Positions 19,174 to 38,152 of a DNA stretch of 64,000 bases are shown here, piece by piece (within the stretch, counting starts at the first letter, position 1; every line of letters starts with the position of its first letter). The DNA comes from Methylocapsa palsarum. Lineage in GTDB: Bacteria; Pseudomonadota; Alphaproteobacteria; Rhizobiales; Beijerinckiaceae. The notes under the pieces were generated by a model that was not told the origin of the DNA, ran no database searches, and was given only the letters and a program-made list of their open reading frames with translations. The translations under genes and the position numbers were made by a program. The stretch is from assembly GCF_900114285.1 (NCBI RefSeq), contig NZ_FOSN01000003.1, forward strand, positions 62,001 through 126,000. Direction: 5' to 3'.

Positions 19174-19304
19174 GACGCAGATTTAGGCTGTCCGTCTTCC
19201 GGTGAAAAGTCTCTTTGACGCGAGGCTCGTCCTGACTTCTTGACGCGAGGCTTCTTGGCTTCGGCCGTGCGTCCAGTCCCCGCGCGGCCCGGCGACTTTT
19301 CCAT
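19170..19304 (-). CDS. Possible 44-residue basic protein between the radical SAM gene and uvrC
   Basis: An open frame starts at ATG 19304, overlapping the TAA of the radical SAM gene as TAATG, and ends with TGA overlapping the uvrC start as ATGA. The product is Lys/Arg-rich ([19 protein letters not shown]) with no recognisable domain. The exact fit at both ends suggests translational coupling, but a 44-codon frame can occur by chance in this GC-rich DNA, and I see no clear ribosome-binding site of its own. It also contains part of a local duplication (GACGCGAGGCT twice at 19217-19253). Confidence 0.35.
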   Translation of the reverse strand: MEKSPGRAGTGRTAEAKKPRVKKSGRASRQRDFSPEDGQPKSAS

Positions 19305-20536
19305 TATAGCAATTGCAATTGTTCCCCCGCGCGCGGGGGAGGCATGAAGAGATCCGTGCGCAACGGCGTCCGGCTTTTCGCCAGTCCCAATCGAGAGGCG
19401 GCGATTTCGAAGCGGCGTCCGACCGTCCACGCATAGGGGCCGGCTCCGGTCATGCGTTTGCCGAAGGCGGGATCGTAGTCCTTGCCGCCCCGCGTCGAAC
19501 GCACGAGAGACATGACATGCGAGAGCTTGCCGGGGAAATGCGCCAGAAGCCATTGCTTGAAAATGTCGCGCACCTCCAGCGGCAGACGCAGCATGACATA
19601 ACCTGCCCCGCTTGCTCCCATCGCCTGGGCGCGGGTCAGGATGGCCTCGATTTCGGCGTCGTTGAGCGCCGGAATGATCGGCGCGACCATGACAGCCGTC
19701 GGAACGCCCGCCTGCGCCAGCCGCCTGATCGCTTCAAGGCGGCGCTCCGGAGCGCTCGCCCTTGGCTCCATCTTCCGCGCAAGCTCCTTGTCGAGAGTCG
19801 TGACCGAGAGGGCGACCTTGACCAGACCTTTTTCCGCCATCGGGCCGAGCAGATCGAGGTCGCGCAGGATGAGCGCGGATTTTGTGACGATGCCGACCGG
19901 ATGGTTGGTCCTCGCCAGAACCTCGAGGATCCGCCGCATCACCTTGCGCGTGCGTTCGATCGGCTGGTAGGGATCGGTGTTCGTGCCGATGGCGATGGTC
20001 TTTGGCCGATAGTTTCGCGCCGACAATTCACGCTCCAGAAGCTCGGCGGCGTTGGTCTTGGCGAACAGGCGGGTTTCAAAATCGAGGCCCGGGGAGAGGC
20101 CCAGAAACGCGTGTATCGGCCGCGCGAAGCAATAACTGCAACCATGTTCGCATCCGCGATACGGATTGATCGAACGATCGAAGGAAATGTCGGGCGATTC
20201 GTTGCGGGTGATGATGGATTTGGCGCGTTCTTCGCTGACATGGGTTCGTAGCGGCGGCAGATCATCGGCTTCGCCCCAGCCATCGTCTTCGCGAAACCGC
20301 GCCTCGCTTTCAAAACGGCCGCTGGCGTTGGTGACGGCGCCGCGACCATGCAAAACTCTAAGGTCCGGCAAAACCGCAAGGTCCGGCAAAGCCGTAAGGT
20401 CCGGCAAAGCCGTAAGCTCCGCGAAAGCCGCCAGATCTGGCAAAGCTCGCGCGCCCGGAGATTCAGCAAAGGCGGCGGAGCTGAAATGCGCCTCTTTCGC
20501 GAATGTCGGCACGAAAAACTCCGCATAAGGGGTCAT
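19304..20536 (-). CDS. PA0069 family radical SAM protein (SplB-like)
   Basis: The 410-residue protein has the radical SAM cluster motif in RGCEHGCSYCFARP (Cys-x3-Cys-x2-Cys), preceded by ISFDRSINPYRGC as in the PA0069/spore-photoproduct-lyase-related group. Further blocks are TIAIGTNTDPYQPIERTRKV and ALSVTTLDKELARKMEPRA. Its reaction is unknown. The N-terminus holds five 18-bp tandem units giving repeated ALPDL-x hexapeptides before the usual RGRGAV-like segment (HGRGAVTNASGRFES). The start is uncertain: ATG 20536 or ATG 20590. It is on the minus strand, divergent from the glycogen operon. Confidence 0.85.
   Translation of the reverse strand: MTPYAEFFVPTFAKEAHFSSAAFAESPGARALPDLAAFAELTALPDLTALPDLAVLPDLRVLHGRGAVTNASGRFESEARFREDDGWGEADDLPPLRTHVSEERAKSIITRNESPDISFDRSINPYRGCEHGCSYCFARPIHAFLGLSPGLDFETRLFAKTNAAELLERELSARNYRPKTIAIGTNTDPYQPIERTRKVMRRILEVLARTNHPVGIVTKSALILRDLDLLGPMAEKGLVKVALSVTTLDKELARKMEPRASAPERRLEAIRRLAQAGVPTAVMVAPIIPALNDAEIEAILTRAQAMGASGAGYVMLRLPLEVRDIFKQWLLAHFPGKLSHVMSLVRSTRGGKDYDPAFGKRMTGAGPYAWTVGRRFEIAASRLGLAKSRTPLRTDLFMPPPRAGEQLQLL
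20360..20449. repeat. Five 18-bp tandem units in the radical SAM gene
   Basis: Units are AAGGTCCGGCAAAACCGC, AAGGTCCGGCAAAGCCGT twice without change, AAGCTCCGCGAAAGCCGC and CAGATCTGGCAAAGCTCG. They are in frame and encode hexapeptides of the form ALPDLT. The identical pair suggests recent expansion. Confidence 0.9.
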
Positions 20537-20687
20537 CGACTTATTAGAACAAATAGAGAACGTTACGAATTCGGTCAAGGAGTTTTTCATCCGATGGAGC
20601 TTAGACTTGCGTCGGGATATTGGCCGGAGCCTCGAAATCCTGCGATAAGGGGCGGTCTGGCCGATCGAAGCGGGGGGGTGAGAGACA

Positions 20688-23189
<2,502 letters not shown>

Positions 23190-23190
23190 A

Positions 23191-25458
23191 ATGGGCGCAA
23201 CCGGCGTCGATGCCGGACCCTCCGCCAATACGACCTGGCGCGTCGGCGCCGTCGACGCCGAAGCCCTGCTGAGCGGCCGGCATCCAGATCCCTTTTCGGT
23301 GCTTGGCCCGCATCAGACGCCGGCGGGCGTCGCCATCCGCGCGTTCGCGCCTTATGCCGAACGCCTCAGCGCGCTCGTCGAGGATGGAGCGACGATTATT
23401 CTGACCGGGAGTGGCGGCGGTTTTTTCGAGGGCCTCGCCCCTGGCCGAACGGGCCGTTTCCGCTATCGATTGAGGGCGGAGAACGCGGGCGGAACCTGGG
23501 ATTATGAAGACCCCTATGCATTAGGCGCCGTGCTCGGGGAAATCGACGACTATCTTTTTGTGCAAGGCGCTCATCGCGAGATCTACAACAGGCTTGGCGC
23601 CCACCCTATGCGTTTCGAGGGGATCGAGGGGACGCATTTCGCCGTCTGGGCGCCGCGTGCGCTGCGGGTCTGGGTGGTCGGCTCCTTCAACGGCTGGGAC
23701 GGCCGTTCGCATCAGATGCGCAAACGAATCGATTCCGGGCTCTGGGAAATTTTCGCCCCCGGAGTCGGCGAAGGCGCCGTCTACAAATATGAAATCGTCT
23801 CGCGCGACGGGCGCCTCCTGCCGCTCAAGGCCGACCCTGTCGGATTCGCCGGCGAAATGCGCCCCTCCACGGGTTCCATCGTCGCGCAAACCGAACATTT
23901 CGTCTGGTCGGATCTGGCATTTTCCGAACGCGCGAAAGCGTCCGATCCGCGGCGCTCGCCGATGAGCATCTACGAGGTCCATCTCGGCTCCTGGCGGCGG
24001 TGCCCGGGCGGCCGCTTTTTGTCCTACGACGAACTCGCCGTACAGCTTGTCCCCTACGCGGCCGACCTTGGCTTCACGCATCTGGAGCTTCTTCCCGTTT
24101 CAGAACATCCTCTCGACGAATCGTGGGGCTACCAGCCGATCGGGCTGTTCGCGCCGACGAGCCGGTTTGGCGATCCGTCCGGTTTCGCCCGTTTTGTGGA
24201 CCGGGCTCATGCGGCTGGACTTGGCGTGATTCTCGACTGGGTTCCGGCGCATTTTCCGACCGACGCGCACGGCCTCGCCAAGTTCGACGGCGAGACGCTC
24301 TACGAGCATTCGGATCCGCGCCGGGGCTACCACCCGGACTGGAACACCGCGGTCTATGATTTCGGTCGCCCCGAGGTGATGTCGACTCTGGCCGCGAACG
24401 CGCTGTTCTGGTTCGATCGCTATCATATCGATGGGTTGCGCGTCGACGCGGTGGCTTCCATGCTCTATCTCGACTATTCCCGCAAAGAGGGCGAATGGGC
24501 GCCAAACCCCGACGGGAGCAACGACAACAAGGACGCCGTCGCCTTTCTTAGAAGAGTCAATGAACTCGTCTATGGCTTGCATCCAGGCGCGTTCACCGTT
24601 GCGGAAGAGTCGACGGCCTGGTCGGGGGTCTCGGCGCCGACCAGCGCGGGCGGCCTCGGCTTCGGGTTCAAATGGAACATGGGGTTCATGCACGATACTC
24701 TGGAGTATATGGCGCTCGACCCCGTGCATCGCCGCTGGCGTCACGACAAGCTGACGTTCGGCCTGCTTTACGCTTTTTCGGAAAACTTCGTGCTGCCGCT
24801 CAGCCACGATGAGGTCGTGCACGGCAAAGGCTCGCTTTGGCAAAAAATGTCGGGCGACGACTGGCGAAAGTTCGCCAACCTGCGCGCCTATTACGGGTTC
24901 ATGTGGGCGCATCCCGGCAAGAAGCTTTTGTTCATGGGGCAGGAATTCGCGCAGCGCCGCGAATGGAGCGAGGCGCGCGAACTCGACTGGGATCTTTTGC
25001 AATCGCCTGCGCATCGGGGCGTGCAGAGATTGATCCGCGACTTGAATCATCTGCATCGAACGCAGCCCGCGCTCCACGCCCGCGATTGCGAGCCCGAAGG
25101 CTTCCGCTGGATCGTCGCGGATGATCAGGAGCAGTCGGTCGCGGCCTTTGTCCGGTTTGGCGCGGCGGGCGACCCGCCTGTCGTCATGGTCGCCAATTTC
25201 ACGCCGGAGCCTCGCCGCGCCTACAGGCTTGGACTGCCGCGGCCGGGAGGATGGCGCGAGATCCTCAACACGGACGCGGATGTTTACGGGGGATCGGGAA
25301 TGGGAAATCTTGGCGGTGTCACCGCGGCCTCTGACGCGTTGCATGGCTTTCCGGCATCGGCCGAACTGACCCTGCCGCCACTATCGACGCTGTATTTCAC
25401 GCCTGCGGACGAGCCGTCCGCAGAGACGACGATCCTTGCTCGAGGGATGCCGGCATGA
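23191..25458 (+). CDS. glgB: 1,4-alpha-glucan branching enzyme
   Basis: The 755-residue protein has two N-terminal carbohydrate-binding modules (the second around [20 protein letters not shown]) followed by the GH13 catalytic barrel. Conserved regions are [32 protein letters not shown] (nucleophile Asp), [11 protein letters not shown] (acid/base Glu) and [15 protein letters not shown]. It makes alpha-1,6 branches in glycogen. I start at ATG 23191, directly after the glgP stop; an in-frame ATG at 23158 would overlap glgP. The end overlaps the glgC start as ATGA. Confidence 0.96.
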   Translation: MGATGVDAGPSANTTWRVGAVDAEALLSGRHPDPFSVLGPHQTPAGVAIRAFAPYAERLSALVEDGATIILTGSGGGFFEGLAPGRTGRFRYRLRAENAGGTWDYEDPYALGAVLGEIDDYLFVQGAHREIYNRLGAHPMRFEGIEGTHFAVWAPRALRVWVVGSFNGWDGRSHQMRKRIDSGLWEIFAPGVGEGAVYKYEIVSRDGRLLPLKADPVGFAGEMRPSTGSIVAQTEHFVWSDLAFSERAKASDPRRSPMSIYEVHLGSWRRCPGGRFLSYDELAVQLVPYAADLGFTHLELLPVSEHPLDESWGYQPIGLFAPTSRFGDPSGFARFVDRAHAAGLGVILDWVPAHFPTDAHGLAKFDGETLYEHSDPRRGYHPDWNTAVYDFGRPEVMSTLAANALFWFDRYHIDGLRVDAVASMLYLDYSRKEGEWAPNPDGSNDNKDAVAFLRRVNELVYGLHPGAFTVAEESTAWSGVSAPTSAGGLGFGFKWNMGFMHDTLEYMALDPVHRRWRHDKLTFGLLYAFSENFVLPLSHDEVVHGKGSLWQKMSGDDWRKFANLRAYYGFMWAHPGKKLLFMGQEFAQRREWSEARELDWDLLQSPAHRGVQRLIRDLNHLHRTQPALHARDCEPEGFRWIVADDQEQSVAAFVRFGAAGDPPVVMVANFTPEPRRAYRLGLPRPGGWREILNTDADVYGGSGMGNLGGVTAASDALHGFPASAELTLPPLSTLYFTPADEPSAETTILARGMPA

Positions 25459-26710
25459 GGCTCAGCGCTCCGATCGGCCGGCAAGCGATGGCCTTTGTTC
25501 TTGCGGGCGGACGCGGCAGCCGCCTGATGGAGCTCACGGACCGCCGCGCGAAGCCCGCGGTCTATTTTGGCGGCAAGTCCCGGATCATCGACTTCGCGCT
25601 TTCGAATGCGTTGAATTCGGGGATCCGCCGCATCGGCGTCGCGACTCAATACAAGGCCCACAGCCTCATCGGCCACCTGCATCGCGGCTGGAATTTTTTC
25701 CGGCCCGGCAGCAATGAGAGTTTCGATATCCTGCCCGCGAGCCAGAGGGTTTCGGAAACCCAATGGTACGCCGGCACCGCCGACGCGGTCTATCAGAACA
25801 TCGACATCATCCGCGACCATGCGCCAAAATACATGGTGATTCTCGCGGGCGACCACATCTACAAGATGGACTACGAGATGATGCTGCAACAGCATGTCGA
25901 CACGGGCGCCGACGCGACGATCGGATGCCTCGAGGCGCCGCGCTCCGAGGCCAGCGGCTTTGGCGTCATGCATGTCGACGAGAAAGACCGGATCATCGCC
26001 TTCGTCGAGAAGCCGAAGGATCCGCCGCCGATGCCGGGCTTTCCAGACCTGTCTCTGGTCTCGATGGGCATTTATGTGTTCGAGACGAAATTCCTGTTCG
26101 ATCAGCTCGAACGCGACGCCGCCGATCCTCATTCAAGCCGCGATTTCGGCAAGGACATCATCCCGCATGTGGTCCAGAACGGCATTGCGGTCGCGCATCA
26201 TTTCGCGCGATCCTGCGTGCGCTCGGCAAACGACGGCGAGGCCGTCTACTGGCGCGATGTTGGCACTGTCGACGCCTATTGGGAAGCCAATATCGACTTG
26301 ACCGACGTCGTTCCCGATCTCGATCTCTTCGATCGCGAATGGCCGATCTGGACCGACGGGGCGGTGACGCCGCCCGCGAAATTCGTGCACGACGAAGATG
26401 GCAGACGCGGCATGGCGATCTCGTCTCTGGTCTCCGGCGGGTGCATCATTTCCGGCGCGAAGGTCAGGCGCTCGCTCCTGTTCACCGGCGTGCGGGCCAA
26501 TTCCTATTGCGACATCGAGAACGCCGTCATTCTGCCCTATGTCGATATCGGCCGCTCCGCGCGCCTCAAGAATGTCGTCATCGACCGCGGCGTCAAGATC
26601 CCGGAAGGGCTCGTCGTCGGCGAGGATCCAAAGCTCGACGCCGCGCGATTCCGGCTGACCGAAAAGGGGATCTGCCTGATCACGCAACAGATGATAGATC
26701 GGCTCGGCGC

Positions 26711-26714
<4 letters not shown>
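25455..26714 (+). CDS. glgC: Glucose-1-phosphate adenylyltransferase
   Basis: The 419-residue protein makes ADP-glucose, the committed step of glycogen synthesis. It has the nucleotide-binding loop [20 protein letters not shown] with [19 protein letters not shown], the [12 protein letters not shown] block, [12 protein letters not shown] and FVEKPKDPP, where the Lys is the usual glucose-1-phosphate contact. The left-handed beta-helix at the C-terminus is present. It overlaps glgB upstream and glgA downstream by four bases, so the three are translationally coupled. Allosteric control by a glycolytic intermediate is usual in the family but cannot be read from the sequence. Confidence 0.97.
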
Positions 26715-34060
<7,346 letters not shown>

Positions 34061-34074
34061 ACGAGCCTTGATTT

Positions 34075-34911
34075 TCACGCGCCCGATGCGAACTCCGGCT
34101 TGCTCCCCATTCGGCTTTTCTGCGAGCGATCGTCGTCATCAGCGGCGGCGTCGGCGACCTCGTGCAACGTATCCTGCGCCGCGCTTTTGACGCGGCCATA
34201 TTGCTGGATCGCGATGTCCGAGGCGGCGCGTCTTGCGCTGTCGCTTACGCCGCCAAGATAATCGCTTTCGGTCCGTGTGACCGGCAGCGCCGCTCCGATC
34301 GCGGCGCCGGCTGCGACGCCAAGAGCCGCGATGACGAACGGCTGCTCCTCGATGATGTCCGACAACGAGCGCTTCACGTCAGCGAAAGACGAGCGGGCCC
34401 CGCCGATCTGATCCTTGGCGTAACGCGCGCCCGACGACAGATAATCGCGCGTCGTCTCGGTCGCCTGTTCCGCGGCGCCGCTGATGTGGTCGGCGACATC
34501 GCCGGCCCGGTCCTTGATATCCACGGCCCTGTCGCCAAGCGACGAGACGAGATCCGAAACTTTTTCGGCGGCCTTCTCCATCGGTTTGACGAGTTTCTCC
34601 TTGAAATCGCCGACGCCTGATCCGGCGGATGTTCGTCCGCCATGGGATTTGCGATGGCGTTCGCCGGCAGGCAATAACAACATCGCCGCGCCGAATCCGA
34701 TCAATGCTACGGCGACAGGATTTTCCCGCGCTGCTTGTAGAATGCCATTCATGAGAGCCTCGCCGCCTTTTCCGCTATTCCACATCAGTTCGCTGACAAG
34801 TGGTCCAGGTGAGAGATTGTCTTTGAGTTTATCGACAGAAGATTGGAGGCGCGCACGCGCGCGTTCCGCGTCACGTTCGCTCTGCGCGACGACGTCGCTG
34901 ATGTCCGTCAT
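34075..34911 (-). CDS. DUF3618 domain protein with a membrane helix
   Basis: The 278-residue product starts MTDISDVVAQSERDAERARARL, the N-terminal DUF3618 signature, then has a membrane segment (ENPVAVALIGFGAAMLLLPA), a long helical region with alternating charges (SDLVSSLGDRAVDIKDRAGD, VADHISGAAEQATETTRDYL), and a second short hydrophobic stretch (FVIAALGVAAGAAIGAALP) near residue 205. The second segment, with its Gly/Ala pattern, resembles the C-terminal anchor of ElaB/YqjD proteins. ATG 34911 follows AAGGGG. It starts 13 bases after the holin-like gene, so they are one operon. Function unknown; envelope stress is likely from the neighbours. Confidence 0.8.
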   Translation of the reverse strand: MTDISDVVAQSERDAERARARLQSSVDKLKDNLSPGPLVSELMWNSGKGGEALMNGILQAARENPVAVALIGFGAAMLLLPAGERHRKSHGGRTSAGSGVGDFKEKLVKPMEKAAEKVSDLVSSLGDRAVDIKDRAGDVADHISGAAEQATETTRDYLSSGARYAKDQIGGARSSFADVKRSLSDIIEEQPFVIAALGVAAGAAIGAALPVTRTESDYLGGVSDSARRAASDIAIQQYGRVKSAAQDTLHEVADAAADDDDRSQKSRMGSKPEFASGA

Positions 34912-34924
34912 CACAACTGCCCCT

Positions 34925-35320
34925 TCACGACAACTGCCCCTTGACGACGTTTGCATCCTTGACGACCTGCCTGATCGTTCGTTCTGGCGCCAGTGTCACG
35001 GCTTTGCCAGCACGCCAGGCCGCTGAGAAAACAGCACCGCCGATTAAAGCTGCGCCAAGACCCACCGCCAGCTCCGCAAAATCGGCGCGAAACTTCAGGA
35101 CGACGAGCCAGTCGACAAGAGCCTGCAGCAACAGAAACAACGCGACGGCCATCAGTACGGCGGAAACGACAAAGCTCGCGACGATACGGATGAGCTTATC
35201 GACCATCTCCCGCACTTCGCTTCGCGCCAGCCGGAACTCGCTCTGCACCAGATCCGCCGCATGGGTCGCAACCTCGACAAAAAGCTCCGGCGTCGAGGGA
35301 CGGCGAACCCTCTCATCCAT
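34925..35320 (-). CDS. Phage holin-like membrane protein (DUF1469 / holin superfamily type)
   Basis: This 131-residue protein has an amphipathic N-terminus (ELFVEVATHAADLVQSEFRL) and two membrane helices (IVASFVVSAVLMAVALFLLL and FAELAVGLGAALIGGAVFSA), the arrangement of the putative actinobacterial holin-X/DUF1469 family. In Proteobacteria such genes are found next to ElaB/YqjD and DUF3618 genes, as here, and are not phage lysis genes. Its start overlaps the end of the upstream gene by eight bases. There are no phage genes nearby. Confidence 0.82.
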   Translation of the reverse strand: MDERVRRPSTPELFVEVATHAADLVQSEFRLARSEVREMVDKLIRIVASFVVSAVLMAVALFLLLQALVDWLVVLKFRADFAELAVGLGAALIGGAVFSAAWRAGKAVTLAPERTIRQVVKDANVVKGQLS

Positions 35321-35846
35321 GATTCAAATCCCGCGCATGGTTCAAATCCCGCGGCCGGGAATTTGCCGTCGCGCGGCTAAAATCGCCGGAGCCTGACTTG
35401 AGAAGGCGCGACAACATAAAGCCGACGATAACGCTTCCTCCGAAGAAAGCGACCGGCTCGGTCCGGGCCAGAGAACTCACCGAAGCGACGATGTCTTCGA
35501 TTTTCTGATCCTCAAGGTCCTTCGACATTTGCTCGACCTTGGTCGCCGCGTTGCGGATGACGTTGGCGAGACTAGGGCTTTCGCCGCCAAGGCGGTCGGC
35601 AGCTTCCTGCGCCGCCTGCGCCGCGCTTCCGACGCTTCGCAAGCCATAGGTCTTTTGCTGCTCCGCGAAATTCATCAACCCCTCTCGCATCCTGGATCCG
35701 CTCTGAGGCAATACATGCTTTCGCGAATCCGGAGCGGCTCCAGCAGTTTTGCGGCTCGCTTGCGGAAAATCGGTTGAAGGCTTGCCGAAAGCTGCCGACC
35801 GACCGGACGACGCCGATGGACGAGACATGGAAGGCGATTGAGACAT
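35313..35846 (-). CDS. Membrane-anchored protein of unknown function in the stress cluster
   Basis: The 177-residue product has a Ser/Arg-rich N-terminal 50 residues, a helical coiled region (VIRNAATKVEQMSKDLEDQK), then one membrane segment (VAFFGGSVIVGFMLSRLLKS). The ATG at 35846 has AGGAG at a good distance. The C-terminus ends RDLNHARDLNHG, produced by an 18-bp duplication. Proteins of this kind in Hyphomicrobiales are sometimes labelled nutrient-deprivation-induced; I cannot confirm that here. Its end overlaps the holin-like gene, which suggests the products are made together. Confidence 0.7.
   Translation of the reverse strand: MSQSPSMSRPSASSGRSAAFGKPSTDFPQASRKTAGAAPDSRKHVLPQSGSRMREGLMNFAEQQKTYGLRSVGSAAQAAQEAADRLGGESPSLANVIRNAATKVEQMSKDLEDQKIEDIVASVSSLARTEPVAFFGGSVIVGFMLSRLLKSGSGDFSRATANSRPRDLNHARDLNHG
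35323..35358. repeat. 18-bp tandem duplication at the 3' end of the unknown gene
   Basis: TTCAAATCCCGCGCATGG is followed by TTCAAATCCCGCGGCCGG. The copies are in frame and give the repeated hexapeptide RDLNHA-RDLNHG at the C-terminus. Confidence 0.85.
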
Positions 35847-35964
35847 TTGGGCTCCTGCCGCTACGCGTATTAAACAGGTTCAGCCGGGTTTTGTTCCTAA
35901 GCAAGTCGCCATCAAAGCTTAAGCAAACTCGCAGGACCGCTGCGCCGACTGTGAATTCGCCGCT

Positions 35965-36297
35965 TTAGTCGCTGCGCGGCGCCAGTCCGCGGCTCAGCAT
36001 TCCCATGAACAGGCCGAAGGAAAACGCGATCGTTACGGCGACGAGAGGGTTACGCTCGATTGTAGACTCGAGTTCAGCGCCGATGCCGTTGATACGATCT
36101 TGAGCATCCTCTGTTGTGTCAGACAATTTCCGGCGGGCGTTGCCGACGGTGCCCATGACAGTATCGGTCGTCTCCGCCGCCTGCTTGCTGACGAGATCAG
36201 TCACGGTGATGGTAAGTTTTGCGATCTCATCGCGGAGAGAGGCAAGATCGCCCGGGACTTCTTGGATGGCTTCGTTGATCGACTTTATCGCGGACAT
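35965..36297 (-). CDS. ElaB/YqjD-like (DUF883) inner-membrane protein
   Basis: The 110-residue product begins with a helical, charged region (LASLRDEIAKLTITVTDLVS; ARRKLSDTTEDAQDRINGIG) and ends with a single C-terminal membrane helix (NPLVAVTIAFSFGLFMGMLS). This layout is that of ElaB/YqjD proteins, tail-anchored membrane proteins made in stationary phase, some of which bind ribosomes in E. coli. It lies 118 bases upstream of the three other small membrane-protein genes on the same strand, and probably shares their regulation. Confidence 0.82.
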   Translation of the reverse strand: MSAIKSINEAIQEVPGDLASLRDEIAKLTITVTDLVSKQAAETTDTVMGTVGNARRKLSDTTEDAQDRINGIGAELESTIERNPLVAVTIAFSFGLFMGMLSRGLAPRSD

Positions 36298-36408
36298 GTG
36301 CGCTCCAATGAGGTTATATCTGAAGCGGCGACAGGGGCCTCGCTTCTTCTACTGGGCTTAGCAACGCCGCAATATTGGACAAGTTCCTCATTCGACGGCG
36401 CCGCGCTC

Positions 36409-36444
36409 GCGGCTGGGAAGACAGGAGCGGCTGGGAAGACAGGA
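36409..36444. repeat. Perfect 18-bp tandem duplication upstream of the alpha-glucosidase
   Basis: GCGGCTGGGAAGACAGGA occurs twice with no difference, ending 14 bases before the ATG at 36459. The second copy runs into the ribosome-binding site AGGAAGG. Confidence 0.9.
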
Positions 36445-36458
36445 TAGGAAGGCGCGCA

Positions 36459-38066
36459 ATGCCCGACGCTTGGTGGAAGACGGCTGTCGTTTACCAGATC
36501 TATCCACGGTCGTTTCAGGACTCGAACGGCGATGGAATCGGGGATCTTGAAGGAATCCGGTCACGGCTCGACTACCTCGTCTGGCTCGGCGTCGACGCCA
36601 TCTGGATTTCGCCGTTCTACCCCTCGCCAATGCACGATTTCGGATATGACGTCGCGGATTATTGCGATGTCGATCCGATCTTCGGATCGCTCGCCGCCTT
36701 TGACCGGCTCGCGGCGGACGCCCATGGGCGGGGGATCAAGATCATTCTCGATCTCGTCCCCAATCATACGTCTTCGTCGCACGCCTGGTTCATGGAGAGC
36801 CGCGGCTCCCGCGATAATCCAAGGCGGGGCTGGTATATCTGGCGCGACCCTGGGCCAAATGGAGGGCCGCCGAACAATTGGATCAGCAATTTTGGCGGGC
36901 CGGCGTGGACCTTCGATGACGCGACAGGGCAATATTATTATCACGCCTATCTGCCGACGCAGCCGGATCTCAACTGGCGAAACCCGCAGGTGCGGGAGGC
37001 CATGCATGAGGTGATGCGGTTCTGGCTGAAGCGCGGGGTCGATGGTTTTAGAGTCGACGTCATCTGGCATCTGATGAAGGACGAACTCCTGCGCGACAAT
37101 CCGCCCAATCCCGCCTGGACGCCCAAGGATCCCGCCATCGAGCGGCTCTTGCCGGTTTACTCGGCCGATCAGCCTGAAGTTCACGACGTGATCGCAGGGC
37201 TGCGGCGCGTCCTTGACGAGTTTGACGCTCGCGTGCTGATCGGCGAAATCTACCTTCCGCTCGAACGCTTGGCGGCCTATTACGGCAAGGATCTCGCCGG
37301 CGCCCATCTCCCGTTCAACTTTCAGCTTCTGGAAGTGCGCTGGTCGGCGAAGGCGATCGCCCGCCTCGCTGAAACCTACGAAGCTTCAATCCCAGAAGGC
37401 GGCTGGCCGAACTGGGTTCTCAGCAATCATGATCGGCCGAGGATCGCCGCGCGGGTCGGCGCCGCGCAGGCCCGGATCGCAATCATGCTGCTGTTGACTT
37501 TAAGAGGAACGCCCACCCTTTATTATGGCGATGAAATTGGCCTCAGCGAGGTCGAGGTTCCGCCCGAGCGGATTCGGGATCCATGGGCGCTGCGGGAACC
37601 GGACATCGGCGTGGGGCGCGATCCAGCGCGCTCGCCGATGCAATGGGACGCCGGCGCCTTCGCCGGCTTTTCGACGCACGAGCCGTGGCTGCCTCTGACC
37701 GACGATTGGCTGACGCGAAATGTCGAGACGATGCGCGTCGCGCCGGGGTCGGTGCTGCGGCTTTTCCGGACTCTCCTCTGGTTCCGGCGCAGCCGCAGTT
37801 CCTTACGCAGTGGAGATTGGCGCCTGTTGTCCGCGGAGGACGACATTTTGGCTTACGAGCGCGCCGACAGCCGCGAGCGCACGATCGTCGCGCTCAATTT
37901 CGCCGCCGCTCCAAGGCAATGGCGGCATCCGGACGACCTGCGCGATGGTCTGATTGCACTTTCGACGCAGGGCGATCGCGGTAGCGATCCCATTGGGCCC
38001 ATTCTGAATTTGCGCGCGGACGAAGGCGTCGTGATCGCCGCCGCCAGAAAGACGGCGCCGCTCTGA
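36459..38066 (+). CDS. GH13 alpha-glucosidase
   Basis: The 535-residue protein carries the four GH13 motifs: DLVPNHTSS, GFRVDVIWHLMKD (nucleophile Asp), LIGEIYLP (acid/base Glu) and LSNHDRPR. The start WWKTAVVYQIYPRSFQDSNG and HDFGYDVADYCDVDPIFG are those of oligo-1,6-glucosidase/alpha-glucosidase (AglA-like) enzymes that hydrolyse maltose-type or isomaltose-type oligosaccharides. No signal peptide is seen, so it acts in the cytoplasm. ATG 36459 has AGGAAGG seven bases upstream. It is separated from the glycogen operon by the divergent stress cluster but may act on short glucans from glycogen breakdown. Confidence 0.92.
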   Translation: MPDAWWKTAVVYQIYPRSFQDSNGDGIGDLEGIRSRLDYLVWLGVDAIWISPFYPSPMHDFGYDVADYCDVDPIFGSLAAFDRLAADAHGRGIKIILDLVPNHTSSSHAWFMESRGSRDNPRRGWYIWRDPGPNGGPPNNWISNFGGPAWTFDDATGQYYYHAYLPTQPDLNWRNPQVREAMHEVMRFWLKRGVDGFRVDVIWHLMKDELLRDNPPNPAWTPKDPAIERLLPVYSADQPEVHDVIAGLRRVLDEFDARVLIGEIYLPLERLAAYYGKDLAGAHLPFNFQLLEVRWSAKAIARLAETYEASIPEGGWPNWVLSNHDRPRIAARVGAAQARIAIMLLLTLRGTPTLYYGDEIGLSEVEVPPERIRDPWALREPDIGVGRDPARSPMQWDAGAFAGFSTHEPWLPLTDDWLTRNVETMRVAPGSVLRLFRTLLWFRRSRSSLRSGDWRLLSAEDDILAYERADSRERTIVALNFAAAPRQWRHPDDLRDGLIALSTQGDRGSDPIGPILNLRADEGVVIAAARKTAPL

Positions 38067-38152
38067 TCGAAGGCGCTCGCCTGACGCTTCGCAGAAGCAG
38101 GCGGCTGAACCGCCGCCCCTTCAGATCGTGGGTTTCAACATAACGGCGGTCC

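Noticed and set aside
17038-19218. A 726-codon plus-strand frame opposite uvrC
   Set aside because: Shadow of uvrC in high-GC DNA; no domain and no ribosome-binding site.
25763-26710. Long in-frame extension upstream of glgA across glgC
   Set aside because: GlgA's usual N-terminus ([20 protein letters not shown]) begins at 26711, and the extension overlaps all of the conserved part of glgC.
34925-35320. Prophage remnant, from the holin-like gene and the P5-like pattern at 6089
   Set aside because: No integrase, terminase, capsid or tail genes are present, and the holin-like gene sits with host ElaB/YqjD and DUF3618 genes.
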